Shown here piece after piece: positions 1 to 6,559 of a DNA stretch of 11,383 nucleotides. The number at the start of each line of letters is the position of its first letter. Positions within the stretch are counted from its first letter, which is position 1. Source of the DNA: an uncultured Lacibacter sp. (GTDB lineage Bacteria > Bacteroidota > Bacteroidia > Chitinophagales > Chitinophagaceae); the NCBI RefSeq assembly GCF_946479605.1, contig NZ_CAMLGT010000113.1:1-11383 (forward strand), in the 5' to 3' direction. The position numbers and the translations under genes are program-made. Under the pieces are notes generated by a model. The model saw only the letters and a list, made by a program, of their open reading frames with translations, searched no databases and was not told the origin of the DNA.

Positions 1-2
1 AT

Positions 3-62
3 CAGTTAGTAGCCCAGAATGGGTTTTATAAAAAGCTGGTAGACATGCAGGAGGTGCGTTAA
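3..62 (+). CDS. C-terminal end of a probable ABC transporter ATPase/permease (5' end outside window)
   Basis: Frame 3 is open from the window edge to a TAA at 60-62 and encodes 19 residues, including AQNGFYKKLVDMQ. This resembles the end of MsbA/LmrA-type ABC exporters, where a glycine-aromatic-Lys-Lys-Leu stretch followed by a final Gln lies just after the nucleotide-binding domain (the familiar 'LL..NG.Y..L...Q' tail). The other two frames on this strand stop within the first 30 bases. The stretch is very short, so the call rests on a remembered family tail pattern only. Substrate and exporter type cannot be told. Confidence 0.55.
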   Translation, partial: QLVAQNGFYKKLVDMQEVR

Positions 63-130
63 GTGTCGGTAAAGACCCGTTGTGGCCTTTTAAGTACTTC
101 TACTCCCCTTTTTGAAAAAACCCGCCGCTA

Positions 131-161
131 TTGAAATTTCTTGCGGAAACCCTTATCTTTA
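131..161 (+). promoter_or_regulatory. Candidate Bacteroidota-type promoter for the RRM protein gene
   Basis: TTG at 131-133 lies 20 nt before TATCTTTA at 154-161. The known Bacteroidota consensus is TTTG, 19-20 nt, then TAnnTTTG, so the -7 box matches at all fixed positions except the last base. Transcription would start near 168, giving a leader of roughly 115 nt that contains the hairpin described below. Such short motifs arise by chance, so confidence is low. Confidence 0.35.
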
Positions 162-192
162 TTGAGTTAACATGAATTCAGTTCCTGCTTTC

Positions 193-254
193 TGAACCTT
201 CAGATGCTTTTCGTTCGATGAGTTTCCTTCGGTTTTCAGTTGCTATCTGGTTCA
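193..254 (+). promoter_or_regulatory. Possible leader stem upstream of the RRM gene, followed by T runs
   Basis: TGAACC (193-198) and AGAT (202-205) pair with ATCT (245-248) and GGTTCA (249-254). This makes ten base pairs interrupted by a 3-nt bulge (TTC, 199-201), with a 39-nt loop. Seven nucleotides later comes a run of nine T, then AA and seven T. The structure could be an attenuator or thermosensor-like leader element, or may have no function. The large loop weakens the case. Confidence 0.3.
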
Positions 255-282
255 TAATTTGTTTTTTTTTAATTTTTTTATT

Positions 283-678
283 GTGAACATTTACGTAGGA
301 AACCTCGCCTGGTCTATGACGAACGAAGACCTGAGCGCATTGTTTGAGCAATTTGGCTCAGTAACATCAGCCAAAATTTTAACCGACAAATTTTCCGGCC
401 GCAGCAAAGGTTTTGCTTTTGTTGAAATGGATAATGCTGAAGAAGCGCAAGCTGCTATCAGCCAACTGAACGATACCGATGTTCAGGGCCGTAAGATCGT
501 TGTAAACGAAGCACAGCCTAAGAAAGATGATGGCGGCTTCAAAAAACGCAGCTTCGGTGGCGGCGGCGGTGGTTACCGTGGCGGCGGTGGCGGCGGCTAC
601 AAAGGTGGTGGCGGCAACCGTGGCGGTGGCGGCGGCTACAAAGGTGGCGGCGGTGGTGGTTATAGCAGAGACTATTAA
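283..678 (+). CDS. Small RRM-domain RNA-binding protein with glycine-rich RGG-like tail
   Basis: A 131-residue cytoplasmic RNA-binding protein. Residues 1-80 form one RNA recognition motif: RNP2 is IYVGNL (3-8) and RNP1 is KGFAFVEM (42-49), with aromatic Tyr4, Phe44 and Phe46 in the RNA-stacking positions. Residues 84-131 are a low-complexity tail of Gly runs spaced by Tyr-Arg, Tyr-Lys and Asn-Arg, ending in SRDY, which can add non-specific RNA contact. The family (Rbp proteins of Bacteroidota and cyanobacteria) is known to bind single-stranded RNA and to affect mRNA levels or cold adaptation. I chose the GTG at 283 because it gives the family start MNIYVGNL. The frame is open back to a TTG at 259, but that would add a run of Phe encoded by the T tract. 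The gene is monocistronic: its own leader precedes it and a terminator follows at once. Confidence 0.9.
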   Translation: MNIYVGNLAWSMTNEDLSALFEQFGSVTSAKILTDKFSGRSKGFAFVEMDNAEEAQAAISQLNDTDVQGRKIVVNEAQPKKDDGGFKKRSFGGGGGGYRGGGGGGYKGGGGNRGGGGGYKGGGGGGYSRDY

Positions 679-700
679 TCAAACAACACACATAACATTG

Positions 701-730
701 AATCCCTTCATGACCGAAGGGATTTTTTTA
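701..730 (+). terminator. Intrinsic terminator of the RRM protein gene
   Basis: A perfect 9-bp stem, AATCCCTTC (701-709) with GAAGGGATT (716-724), has a 6-nt loop and runs into seven T at 723-729. It sits 22 nt after the stop codon of the RRM gene, so that gene is a separate transcript from the Crp/Fnr gene. Confidence 0.9.
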
Positions 731-786
731 TTGTACTATCTGTTGCAAACAATCATCGTGTGCTTAAACCTTTCTATTTTTCCGTT

Positions 787-1377
787 ATGAATAACAATGG
801 ACTTAATGGTCTCTTTACTTTTCTCAACCAGTTAACGCCCATTACTGCAACTACAAAAGAACTGGTTGCCGGTTTATTTACACATACAACACTCCATAAA
901 GGCAATTACTTTATTAAGGAAGGACAATTAGCAAGAGAAATTGGCTTTTTACACAACGGCATTGTAAGAGCATACTATGCAAACAATGAAGGGTTTGAAT
1001 ACAACAAACATTTTTTTACTGCACCATCTTTTATAGGAGGATATGCTTCTTTAATAACAGGTATGCCTAACCAGATACAGCAACAGGCACTTACCGATTG
1101 TGAACTGCTTATTGCACCATACAACAGCTTCCGTTCATTATTTGATGAGTGTGCCGATCTTGAACGTGCAGCACGCATACTTGCCGAACAGTTTTTTGTA
1201 CAAAAGGAACAACGTGAAATTGACCTGGTATTACTTGATGCAGATGAACGTTATCGCAAGTTTCAACAAAGCTATCCTGAACTGGAAACAATTTTACCAC
1301 AATACCATATTGCGTCATACTTAGGTATTACAGCCACACAGCTCAGTCGCATAAGAAGAAAATTTGCAGGCCGCTGA
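787..1377 (+). CDS. Crp/Fnr-family transcriptional regulator
   Basis: A 196-residue dimeric DNA-binding regulator of the Crp/Fnr superfamily. Residues about 15-120 form the cyclic-nucleotide-binding-like beta barrel, with HKGNYFIKEGQ and a following IGFLHNGIVRAYY strand pair. There is no Arg/Ser phosphate-binding cassette typical of E. coli CRP and no Cys set of an FNR iron-sulfur cluster, so the ligand is unknown. The end (about 170-196, LPQYHIASYLGITATQLSRIRRK) is the winged-helix recognition region, in the form usual for Bacteroidota. The ATG at 787 is preferred. A GTG at 760 would add nine residues and sit closer to the upstream terminator. A dehydrogenase gene follows in the same direction after 55 nt, and that gap contains a perfect palindrome that could be its binding site. 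The pair is probably a regulator and its target, by inference. Confidence 0.88.
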   Translation: MNNNGLNGLFTFLNQLTPITATTKELVAGLFTHTTLHKGNYFIKEGQLAREIGFLHNGIVRAYYANNEGFEYNKHFFTAPSFIGGYASLITGMPNQIQQQALTDCELLIAPYNSFRSLFDECADLERAARILAEQFFVQKEQREIDLVLLDADERYRKFQQSYPELETILPQYHIASYLGITATQLSRIRRKFAGR

Positions 1378-1399
1378 TTTCTTTACCTATGTAAAGAAA
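1378..1399 (+). promoter_or_regulatory. Perfect 22-bp palindrome, candidate Crp/Fnr operator
   Basis: TTTCTTTAC (1378-1386) and GTAAAGAAA (1391-1399) are exact reverse complements, separated by CTAT. The palindrome begins at the base after the regulator's TGA. It is not followed by a T run, so it is not an intrinsic terminator. Size and symmetry suit a Crp/Fnr dimer site. It is centred at 1388.5, about 41 nt before the start predicted from a near-consensus -7 box CAGTTTTG at 1418-1425. That is the spacing of class II activation by this family, so the dehydrogenase gene is the likely target. Confidence 0.6.
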
Positions 1400-1417
1400 A
1401 TTCTCTTTCCTGTTACA

Positions 1418-1425
1418 CAGTTTTG
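1418..1425 (+). promoter_or_regulatory. Possible -7 box for the dehydrogenase gene
   Basis: CAGTTTTG differs from TAnnTTTG only at its first base. No TTTG lies at the -33 distance; the palindrome occupies the area just upstream, as would be expected of an activator-dependent promoter. Transcription would begin about 3 nt before the ATG, giving a nearly leaderless message. This is a weak call on its own. Confidence 0.25.
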
Positions 1426-1432
1426 CATTATC

Positions 1433-2170
1433 ATGAAGTTAACAGGCAATACAATATTGATCACCGGCGGATCATCCGGCATTGGTCTTGAACTGGCCAA
1501 ACAATTTGCAGCACGTAATAACAAAGTGATCGTTACCGGTCGTGATGAAGCAAAACTCAAAACAATTCAAAAGGAATTCCCTTCACTCATTATTTTTTGT
1601 GGCGATTTGAGTTCGCAGGAAAATATCGATCAGCTTATTCTTTTTATTCAGCAGCAACACGGCGATCTGAATATGCTTGTAAACAATGCAGCAGTTCAAT
1701 ACAATTATTCTTTTTTGATTGAAAGGCAATTGCAGAAAATGATCAGCTATGAGATTGCAACAAACTTTATTGCACCGGTACAGCTTACCACAGCATTGCT
1801 GCCTACACTTCTTAAAAACGGTAACAGTGCTATTGTAAACATCAGCAGCGGTTTGTTCATGGCACCTAAACAATCAGCTTCCGTTTATTGTGCAACCAAA
1901 GCTGCCATACACAGCTACAGCACAACACTCCGTTATCAACTGGAGCAAACAGGTATTAAAGTAATTGAAGTTATTCCTCCGCTGGTTGATACTGCTATGA
2001 CAGCCGGGCGTGGTAAATCAAAGATCACTACAACTGCATTGGCAGATGAGTTTCTTAAAAAAATGGAAAGCGATCACTATGAGATCTACATCGGTAAATC
2101 GCTCCTCTTAAAATGGCTCAACCGTATTGTTCCATCAGTTGTAAGAGGAATGATGCGCTATGGATCGTAA
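1433..2170 (+). CDS. Classical SDR-family NAD(P)-dependent oxidoreductase (DltE-like)
   Basis: A 245-residue cytoplasmic short-chain dehydrogenase/reductase with a Rossmann fold. The nucleotide-binding motif TGGSSGIG is at 11-18 and the NNAA motif at 84-87. The catalytic set is Asn111, Ser139, Tyr152 and Lys156 (YCATK), at the classical spacing. The first residues, MKLTGNTILITGG, are like the DltE/COG3967 group of SDRs. That name comes from a link to teichoic acid genes, which does not apply to a Gram-negative cell, so the substrate is unknown. I chose the ATG at 1433 because it places the first beta strand at the normal distance. The frame is open further up to 1364, but that would overlap the regulator gene and run through the palindrome. 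It follows a Crp/Fnr gene and probably depends on it. It converges with the efflux operon. Confidence 0.88.
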   Translation: MKLTGNTILITGGSSGIGLELAKQFAARNNKVIVTGRDEAKLKTIQKEFPSLIIFCGDLSSQENIDQLILFIQQQHGDLNMLVNNAAVQYNYSFLIERQLQKMISYEIATNFIAPVQLTTALLPTLLKNGNSAIVNISSGLFMAPKQSASVYCATKAAIHSYSTTLRYQLEQTGIKVIEVIPPLVDTAMTAGRGKSKITTTALADEFLKKMESDHYEIYIGKSLLLKWLNRIVPSVVRGMMRYGS

Positions 2171-2173
2171 GAG

Positions 2174-2204
2174 CAAAAAAAGAAGGGCTGTGAGAACACA
2201 GCCC
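2174..2204 (-). terminator. Intrinsic terminator of the efflux operon
   Basis: A perfect 8-bp stem, GGGCTGTG (2185-2192) with CACAGCCC (2197-2204), has an AGAA loop. On the - strand the stem is followed by TTCTTTTTTTGC (2184 down to 2173), so the terminator is oriented for the RND pump gene, which stops 22 nt before it. On the + strand no T run follows. It may still help end the convergent dehydrogenase transcript. Confidence 0.85.
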
Positions 2205-2226
2205 CTGTAACCAAAATCAACTTAAA

Positions 2227-5200
2227 CTACACGTGCGAAGGATTGAATCCTTCTGTATACGACTCATGAAAATCTTTTGTTTGTTCGTAGTCTTCCACCA
2301 TCAAATCTTCAATCGATTTTGCTTTTTTGCGTGTGAATTTTGTGATGAGTTTATCGAAGATGGCATACATCACAGGTACGATTACCAGTGTTAAAAACAG
2401 TGAACTGATCAAACCTCCAATAATAACCCAGGCCAAACCATTCTTCCATTCAGCACCTGCACCACTTGCCAATGCAATGGGCAACATACCGATCACCATT
2501 GCAATCGTCGTCATCAGGATCGGACGTAAACGTGCATGGTTCGCATCGATCAAGGCATCAAATGTACTTGCTCCTTCCGCTTTCCGTTGGTTAGTAAAGT
2601 CAACCAGGATGATCGCATTCTTAGCAACCAAACCAATCAACATAATTAAACCAAGAATGGTAAAGATGTTAAGCGAACTATTGCTCAATGCCAGCGCAAG
2701 GAACGCACCAATGATCGCCAACGGAATAGAAAATAATACCACGAACGGATAAATAAAGTTGTTGTACAACGCTACAAGAATGAGGTACACCAACACTACA
2801 GCTGCCAGCAATGCAATCCCCATCGTACCAAAACCCTCGGCCTGGTTTTCCATATCACCACTCCATACATAACGTACACCTGTTGGCAAGGGCAGTTTTT
2901 CAAATTGCTTTTGCCATTCCTGTGCAACAGTACCTGTAGGGCGACCAACAGATTGTGCCTCCACTGTTACCGATGCACTTTTATCTCTACGTTCCAATTG
3001 GCTTGGACCTGAACTTTCTTTTACTGTTGCAAATTGTGCTAAACGAATCTGTTGACCCTTACTGTTGGTGAACAAAAGATTATTTACATCTTCAATACTT
3101 CGACGGTTGAAACTTCCGTAACGGATATTGATATCATATTCATATTCGCCCTGGCGGAACTTACCATTTGTATTACCGCTGAATGCTGTTTGCATAGTAG
3201 CACCAACAGTTGATAAGCTCAATCCAAGTGCAGCCATTTTATCACGATCAACCTGTACATTAATTTCAGGATTTCCTGTTTCAACTGAAAGTTTCATTTC
3301 TGTTGCACCGGGTATCTTTCTTAACTCAGCCATGGCTGCATTTGCAAATACCATTGCACTATCCAGGTCAGGTCCTGTAACTACCAATGCTAACGGAGCA
3401 CGCTCAGCCGACCCAAGAATACTGATTGGTACTGTTTTTACTTTGGCACCAACAAGTAACGGAGCCAGCTCACGTTTTGTTTTTGCTGCAAACACCGTTG
3501 CATCATCGGTACGTTCCTTTTTGGGAACTAGCTGCACAGCAATCTCTGCTTTGTAAGGCGTTGCCTGTGTACCACCCATACCATCACTGCTTTGACCAAC
3601 AGTTGTAATAAGCCTTGTAACACCTTCTTTGTTTTGTAAGAATGCTTCTGCTTTTTGTGCCAATGCATTGGTACGTTCAATTGAAGCATCTTTTGGCAAT
3701 TCGATCTGTACTAAAAATTCGCCACGATCACTCTTTGCAAAAAACTCAGCACCTATAAATCCAGCGCCTACCAACCAGAATGAAGCAATGAGTAAACCAA
3801 ATACAGCAGCTAACGTTGTTTTCTTATGATTTAAACTCCACTTTAAAATACCGGTAACCCAGTTGGTGAAATTGTATAATATTTTTTCGAAACCAATAAT
3901 GATGCGTCCGAAAAATGTTTTACCTGTAATACGTTCCAGTTTACCAAAACGAGATGACAGCCAAGGTACAATTGTAAACGATGAGAGCAATGATAACAAC
4001 GTAGCGATTGATACTGTTACACAAAACTCTTTTAAGATATCAGCTGCTAAACCTGTGCTGAGTGCAATGGGCAAGAACACCACCACAATTACTAATGTGA
4101 TTGATGTTACCGTAAAGCCGATCTCTTTTGTTGCTTCGTAAGCAGCACGCACACGGTTCTTCCCCATTTCCATGTGGCGGTAAATATTTTCCAATACCAC
4201 AATGGCATCATCCACCAATATACCTACCACCAACGATAAAGCCAGTAACGACATCAGGTTTAATGAATAACCAAGCAACGCCATACCAATGAATGTTGAG
4301 ATGAGTGATGCCGGAATAGCGATCATTACGATCAATGAGTTCCTGATACTGTGCAGGAAGAACAACATCACCAACGCTACCAATACAATGGCGAGAAACA
4401 AATCGAAGATCACAGCATTGGCCGATTCCAACGTATAGATAGAACTATCACTTGCAACATTGATGGTTAATCCTGATGCTGCATAATCTTTCTGCAGTTT
4501 TACAATGGCTGCATTTACTTTTTCACTTACTGCAACAGCGTTTGCATCAGATTGTTTAATGATCTGCACCGCAATAGATGACTGGCGGTTTACACGTGCC
4601 ACTTTTTCAATATCCTTTGTTGCATCCTGCACATCGGCCACATCCGATAAACGCACCTGCGCACCTGCAGCAGTTGTTGCAATTACAAGATTGCGCAACT
4701 CTTCAATATTTTTATACTTACCCGATAAACGAATGAGAATATCACGTTCGGTTGTTTGTACACTACCGGTAGGAAAATCAAGATTGGAATTTAATACAGC
4801 CTGCTGCACTTGTAATAACGATAAACCATAACCTTCCAGTTTATTCGCATCCATGTTCACCTGTATCTCACGTTCCTGTCCACCGATGAGATTTACTTTC
4901 GCTACACCTGCCACACGGGAAATAACCGGAGCAATCCGTTGATCCATGAGATCGAAGAATGCAGCTTCATCCAGCTTTGCTGAAGTGGACAGAGTCATCA
5001 CCGGCAAATCATCCAGCGAGAATTTATTGAGCGATGGCGGATCAACATCATCGGGCAGATCTTTCAATACTGCATTTACTTTCCGTTGTGCATCATTCAA
5101 TGCATAGTCAACATCAGCACCGCTGTTGAGTGTAATGGTTACAATGGAAAGACTTTCGTACGAACGTGTTTCCAGTTTCTTGATGTTTTCCATCGACGAA

Positions 5201-5412
5201 ACCGCATCTTCAATTTTCTTTGATACAGTATTCTCCACTTCACCGGGCGAAGCACCCGGATAAATTGTTACAACCGATACTACTGAAGGAGAAAACTTCG
5301 GCAGCATTTCATAGTTGAGCGATTTATAACTCAGGATACCACCCAATATCAGTACAATAAAAAGTACGATAACGAGCGTGGGGCGTTTGATCGATATCTC
5401 TGCTATTTTCAT
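2227..5412 (-). CDS. RND-family multidrug efflux pump, inner-membrane subunit (AcrB/HAE1-like)
   Basis: A 1061-residue proton-driven exporter of the inner membrane and periplasm, full length for the family. It opens with MKIAEISIKRP and transmembrane segment 1 (about 11-28). Porter domains follow (about 35-330), then transmembrane segments 2-6 with the TM4 motif GILVDDAIVV. A second half repeats the layout, with periplasmic residues about 560-855 and membrane segments to about 1020. The proton-relay residues of drug pumps are present: Asp401 and Asp402, and Lys931 in GLVAKNAIILVDF, matching AcrB Asp407, Asp408 and Lys940. This argues for the HAE1 drug/hydrophobe class rather than the metal (HME) class. 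A roughly 35-residue acidic C-terminal tail is cytoplasmic. It is the last gene after the adaptor and channel genes, 58 nt behind the adaptor, with a hairpin in the gap. The substrate cannot be deduced. Confidence 0.95.
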   Translation of the reverse strand: MKIAEISIKRPTLVIVLFIVLILGGILSYKSLNYEMLPKFSPSVVSVVTIYPGASPGEVENTVSKKIEDAVSSMENIKKLETRSYESLSIVTITLNSGADVDYALNDAQRKVNAVLKDLPDDVDPPSLNKFSLDDLPVMTLSTSAKLDEAAFFDLMDQRIAPVISRVAGVAKVNLIGGQEREIQVNMDANKLEGYGLSLLQVQQAVLNSNLDFPTGSVQTTERDILIRLSGKYKNIEELRNLVIATTAAGAQVRLSDVADVQDATKDIEKVARVNRQSSIAVQIIKQSDANAVAVSEKVNAAIVKLQKDYAASGLTINVASDSSIYTLESANAVIFDLFLAIVLVALVMLFFLHSIRNSLIVMIAIPASLISTFIGMALLGYSLNLMSLLALSLVVGILVDDAIVVLENIYRHMEMGKNRVRAAYEATKEIGFTVTSITLVIVVVFLPIALSTGLAADILKEFCVTVSIATLLSLLSSFTIVPWLSSRFGKLERITGKTFFGRIIIGFEKILYNFTNWVTGILKWSLNHKKTTLAAVFGLLIASFWLVGAGFIGAEFFAKSDRGEFLVQIELPKDASIERTNALAQKAEAFLQNKEGVTRLITTVGQSSDGMGGTQATPYKAEIAVQLVPKKERTDDATVFAAKTKRELAPLLVGAKVKTVPISILGSAERAPLALVVTGPDLDSAMVFANAAMAELRKIPGATEMKLSVETGNPEINVQVDRDKMAALGLSLSTVGATMQTAFSGNTNGKFRQGEYEYDINIRYGSFNRRSIEDVNNLLFTNSKGQQIRLAQFATVKESSGPSQLERRDKSASVTVEAQSVGRPTGTVAQEWQKQFEKLPLPTGVRYVWSGDMENQAEGFGTMGIALLAAVVLVYLILVALYNNFIYPFVVLFSIPLAIIGAFLALALSNSSLNIFTILGLIMLIGLVAKNAIILVDFTNQRKAEGASTFDALIDANHARLRPILMTTIAMVIGMLPIALASGAGAEWKNGLAWVIIGGLISSLFLTLVIVPVMYAIFDKLITKFTRKKAKSIEDLMVEDYEQTKDFHESYTEGFNPSHV

Positions 5413-5428
5413 TTCTATAAATTTTCAG

Positions 5429-5451
5429 CAACAATTGGATTCCAACTGTTG
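5429..5451 (-). promoter_or_regulatory. Intercistronic hairpin between adaptor and pump genes
   Basis: On the - strand CAACAGTTGG and CCAATTGTTG form a 10-bp stem in RNA (nine Watson-Crick pairs and one G-U) with a 3-nt loop AAT. No T run follows, so it is not a standard terminator. It ends 16 nt before the pump start codon and begins 19 nt after the adaptor stop. It could protect or process the mRNA, or tune the amount of pump relative to adaptor and channel. The function is inferred. Confidence 0.45.
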
Positions 5452-5470
5452 TATTCCTGTTTGTCAACAA

Positions 5471-6547
5471 TTATTTTATCAATGCTACTTTGCTTCCATC
5501 AACAAGGTTGATCTGTCCGCTGGTGATCACAGTCTCACCTTCGTTCACACCTTCAAGTATCTGTACTTTATCGCCCATAATTCGGCCGGCAATTACTTTG
5601 CGTATGCGGGCAATATTATCGTTGCCAACTACAAATACCTGGTTGCTGCTTACACTACCTGCAAAAGCAGTACGTGGTACAACAAGCGATTTTGTTTGGT
5701 TGCCAAAACGAAACACAGCCGTGCCATACATGCCTGCACGGAGTTGATTGCCGGGATTTGATGCGAGTTCAATTTCAACAGGGAAGTTGAGCGAAGCATC
5801 GGCTTTTGCAGCGATGAATGTTACACGACCACGATAAGTTTTATCCGGGAACACACTTACTTTCACCTGCACCGTATCACCGATCTTTAATTGCGCAACC
5901 TGTCCTTCACTAACGGTTACAGCCAACTTCAGCTTCGATACATCTACCAACTCAAACAATTTCGCACCAGGTGTTACATAAGCACCGGGTTCAACATAGC
6001 GCTTGTTCACCACACCGTTAATAGTTGCATGAACATTTGCATCACCCACACGGATCTTCGATTGTGCCACACGTGCTTTTGCATTTTCAACTGCCAGTCT
6101 TGCCTGGTCGAGTTGCTGTTGTGTAACACCGCCTGTTTTAAAAGCATTTTCAAAACGTTGCTGATCACGCACTGCATTATCCAAAACTGTTTGTGCACTT
6201 TCAAGATCCACGTTTAATACACCTGCATCAATAATGGCGAGAGTTTGTCCCACTTTCACATAAGTTCCTTGATCAGCTAACAGTTTCACAACCCGGCCTG
6301 AACTTTCTGCTGCAAAATCCATTTGTGCCCATGGTGCAAAATTTCCGTTCACTGCAAAATCAAGATCGAGTGCAAGGTTTTCAACAGTGCCTGTTTTTAC
6401 AGATACATCGCCTGCTGCCTGTGCCACCACATCGGTCTTGGCTTTGTTCTTTGCTTTATTATGTTTCAATACCCAGGCAATTGATGCAACTGCTGCTGCC
6501 AGGATAACAATGCCGGTAATAATTTTTACGAATGAATTCTTTTTCAT
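5471..6547 (-). CDS. RND efflux periplasmic adaptor subunit (membrane fusion protein, HlyD/AcrA family)
   Basis: A 358-residue adaptor that joins the inner-membrane pump to the outer-membrane channel. The N-terminus MKKNSFVKIITGIVILAAAV is a single membrane anchor or uncleaved signal (about 8-27). There is no lipobox cysteine, so unlike AcrA it is probably not a lipoprotein. The biotinyl-lipoyl half motif SGRVVKLLADQGTYVKVGQTL is at about 83-103 and its partner half, ATINGVVNKRYVEPGAYVTPG, at about 174-194. Between them lies a short coiled-coil hairpin (about 112-168). The beta-barrel (about 205-285) and membrane-proximal domain (to 358) follow. The short hairpin is usual for Bacteroidota adaptors. 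The start is the ATG 12 nt after the channel gene, consistent with one operon: channel, adaptor, pump. Confidence 0.94.
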   Translation of the reverse strand: MKKNSFVKIITGIVILAAAVASIAWVLKHNKAKNKAKTDVVAQAAGDVSVKTGTVENLALDLDFAVNGNFAPWAQMDFAAESSGRVVKLLADQGTYVKVGQTLAIIDAGVLNVDLESAQTVLDNAVRDQQRFENAFKTGGVTQQQLDQARLAVENAKARVAQSKIRVGDANVHATINGVVNKRYVEPGAYVTPGAKLFELVDVSKLKLAVTVSEGQVAQLKIGDTVQVKVSVFPDKTYRGRVTFIAAKADASLNFPVEIELASNPGNQLRAGMYGTAVFRFGNQTKSLVVPRTAFAGSVSSNQVFVVGNDNIARIRKVIAGRIMGDKVQILEGVNEGETVITSGQINLVDGSKVALIK

Positions 6548-6559
6548 TTGTATAGTTTG

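Larger units (their letters stand above)
63..282 (+). other. Intergenic region and probable 5' leader of the RRM protein gene
   Basis: About 220 nt without a coding frame I would defend. It holds a candidate promoter (131-161), a possible long-range stem (193-254), and two T runs (262-270 and 273-279) just before the start codon. I see no convincing terminator for the upstream gene: the short match CCGC/GCGG around 125-145 has only four pairs and no T tract. The leader length and structure would suit a post-transcriptionally regulated RNA-binding protein gene, but that is inference. Confidence 0.5.

Noticed and set aside
262..279. T runs considered as a phase-variation tract
   Set aside because: They lie upstream of the likely start codon and not within the coding sequence, so slippage would not shift the reading frame. 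An effect on expression remains possible.
259..282. TTG start upstream of the RRM protein
   Set aside because: It would add Phe residues from the T run; the family start is MNIYVGNL at the GTG at 283.
535..669. Repeats in the RRM gene considered as a CRISPR or minisatellite array
   Set aside because: The repeats stay in frame within a coding region and encode a known type of Gly-rich tail; there are no spacers.
527..790. 87-codon + strand open frame overlapping the RRM tail
   Set aside because: It is an Ala/Val-rich frameshift reading of the Gly-rich repeat DNA and runs through the intrinsic terminator.
1378..1399. Palindrome read as a transcription terminator of the Crp/Fnr gene
   Set aside because: The stem is AT-rich and followed by AATTCTC on the + strand, with no T run, and it lies just before another gene in the same direction.
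3128..3556. 142-codon + strand open frame opposite the RND pump gene, with others like it at 2327-2752 and 4505-4831
   Set aside because: All lie inside the full-length, well-conserved pump gene on the other strand and show no recognisable protein pattern.
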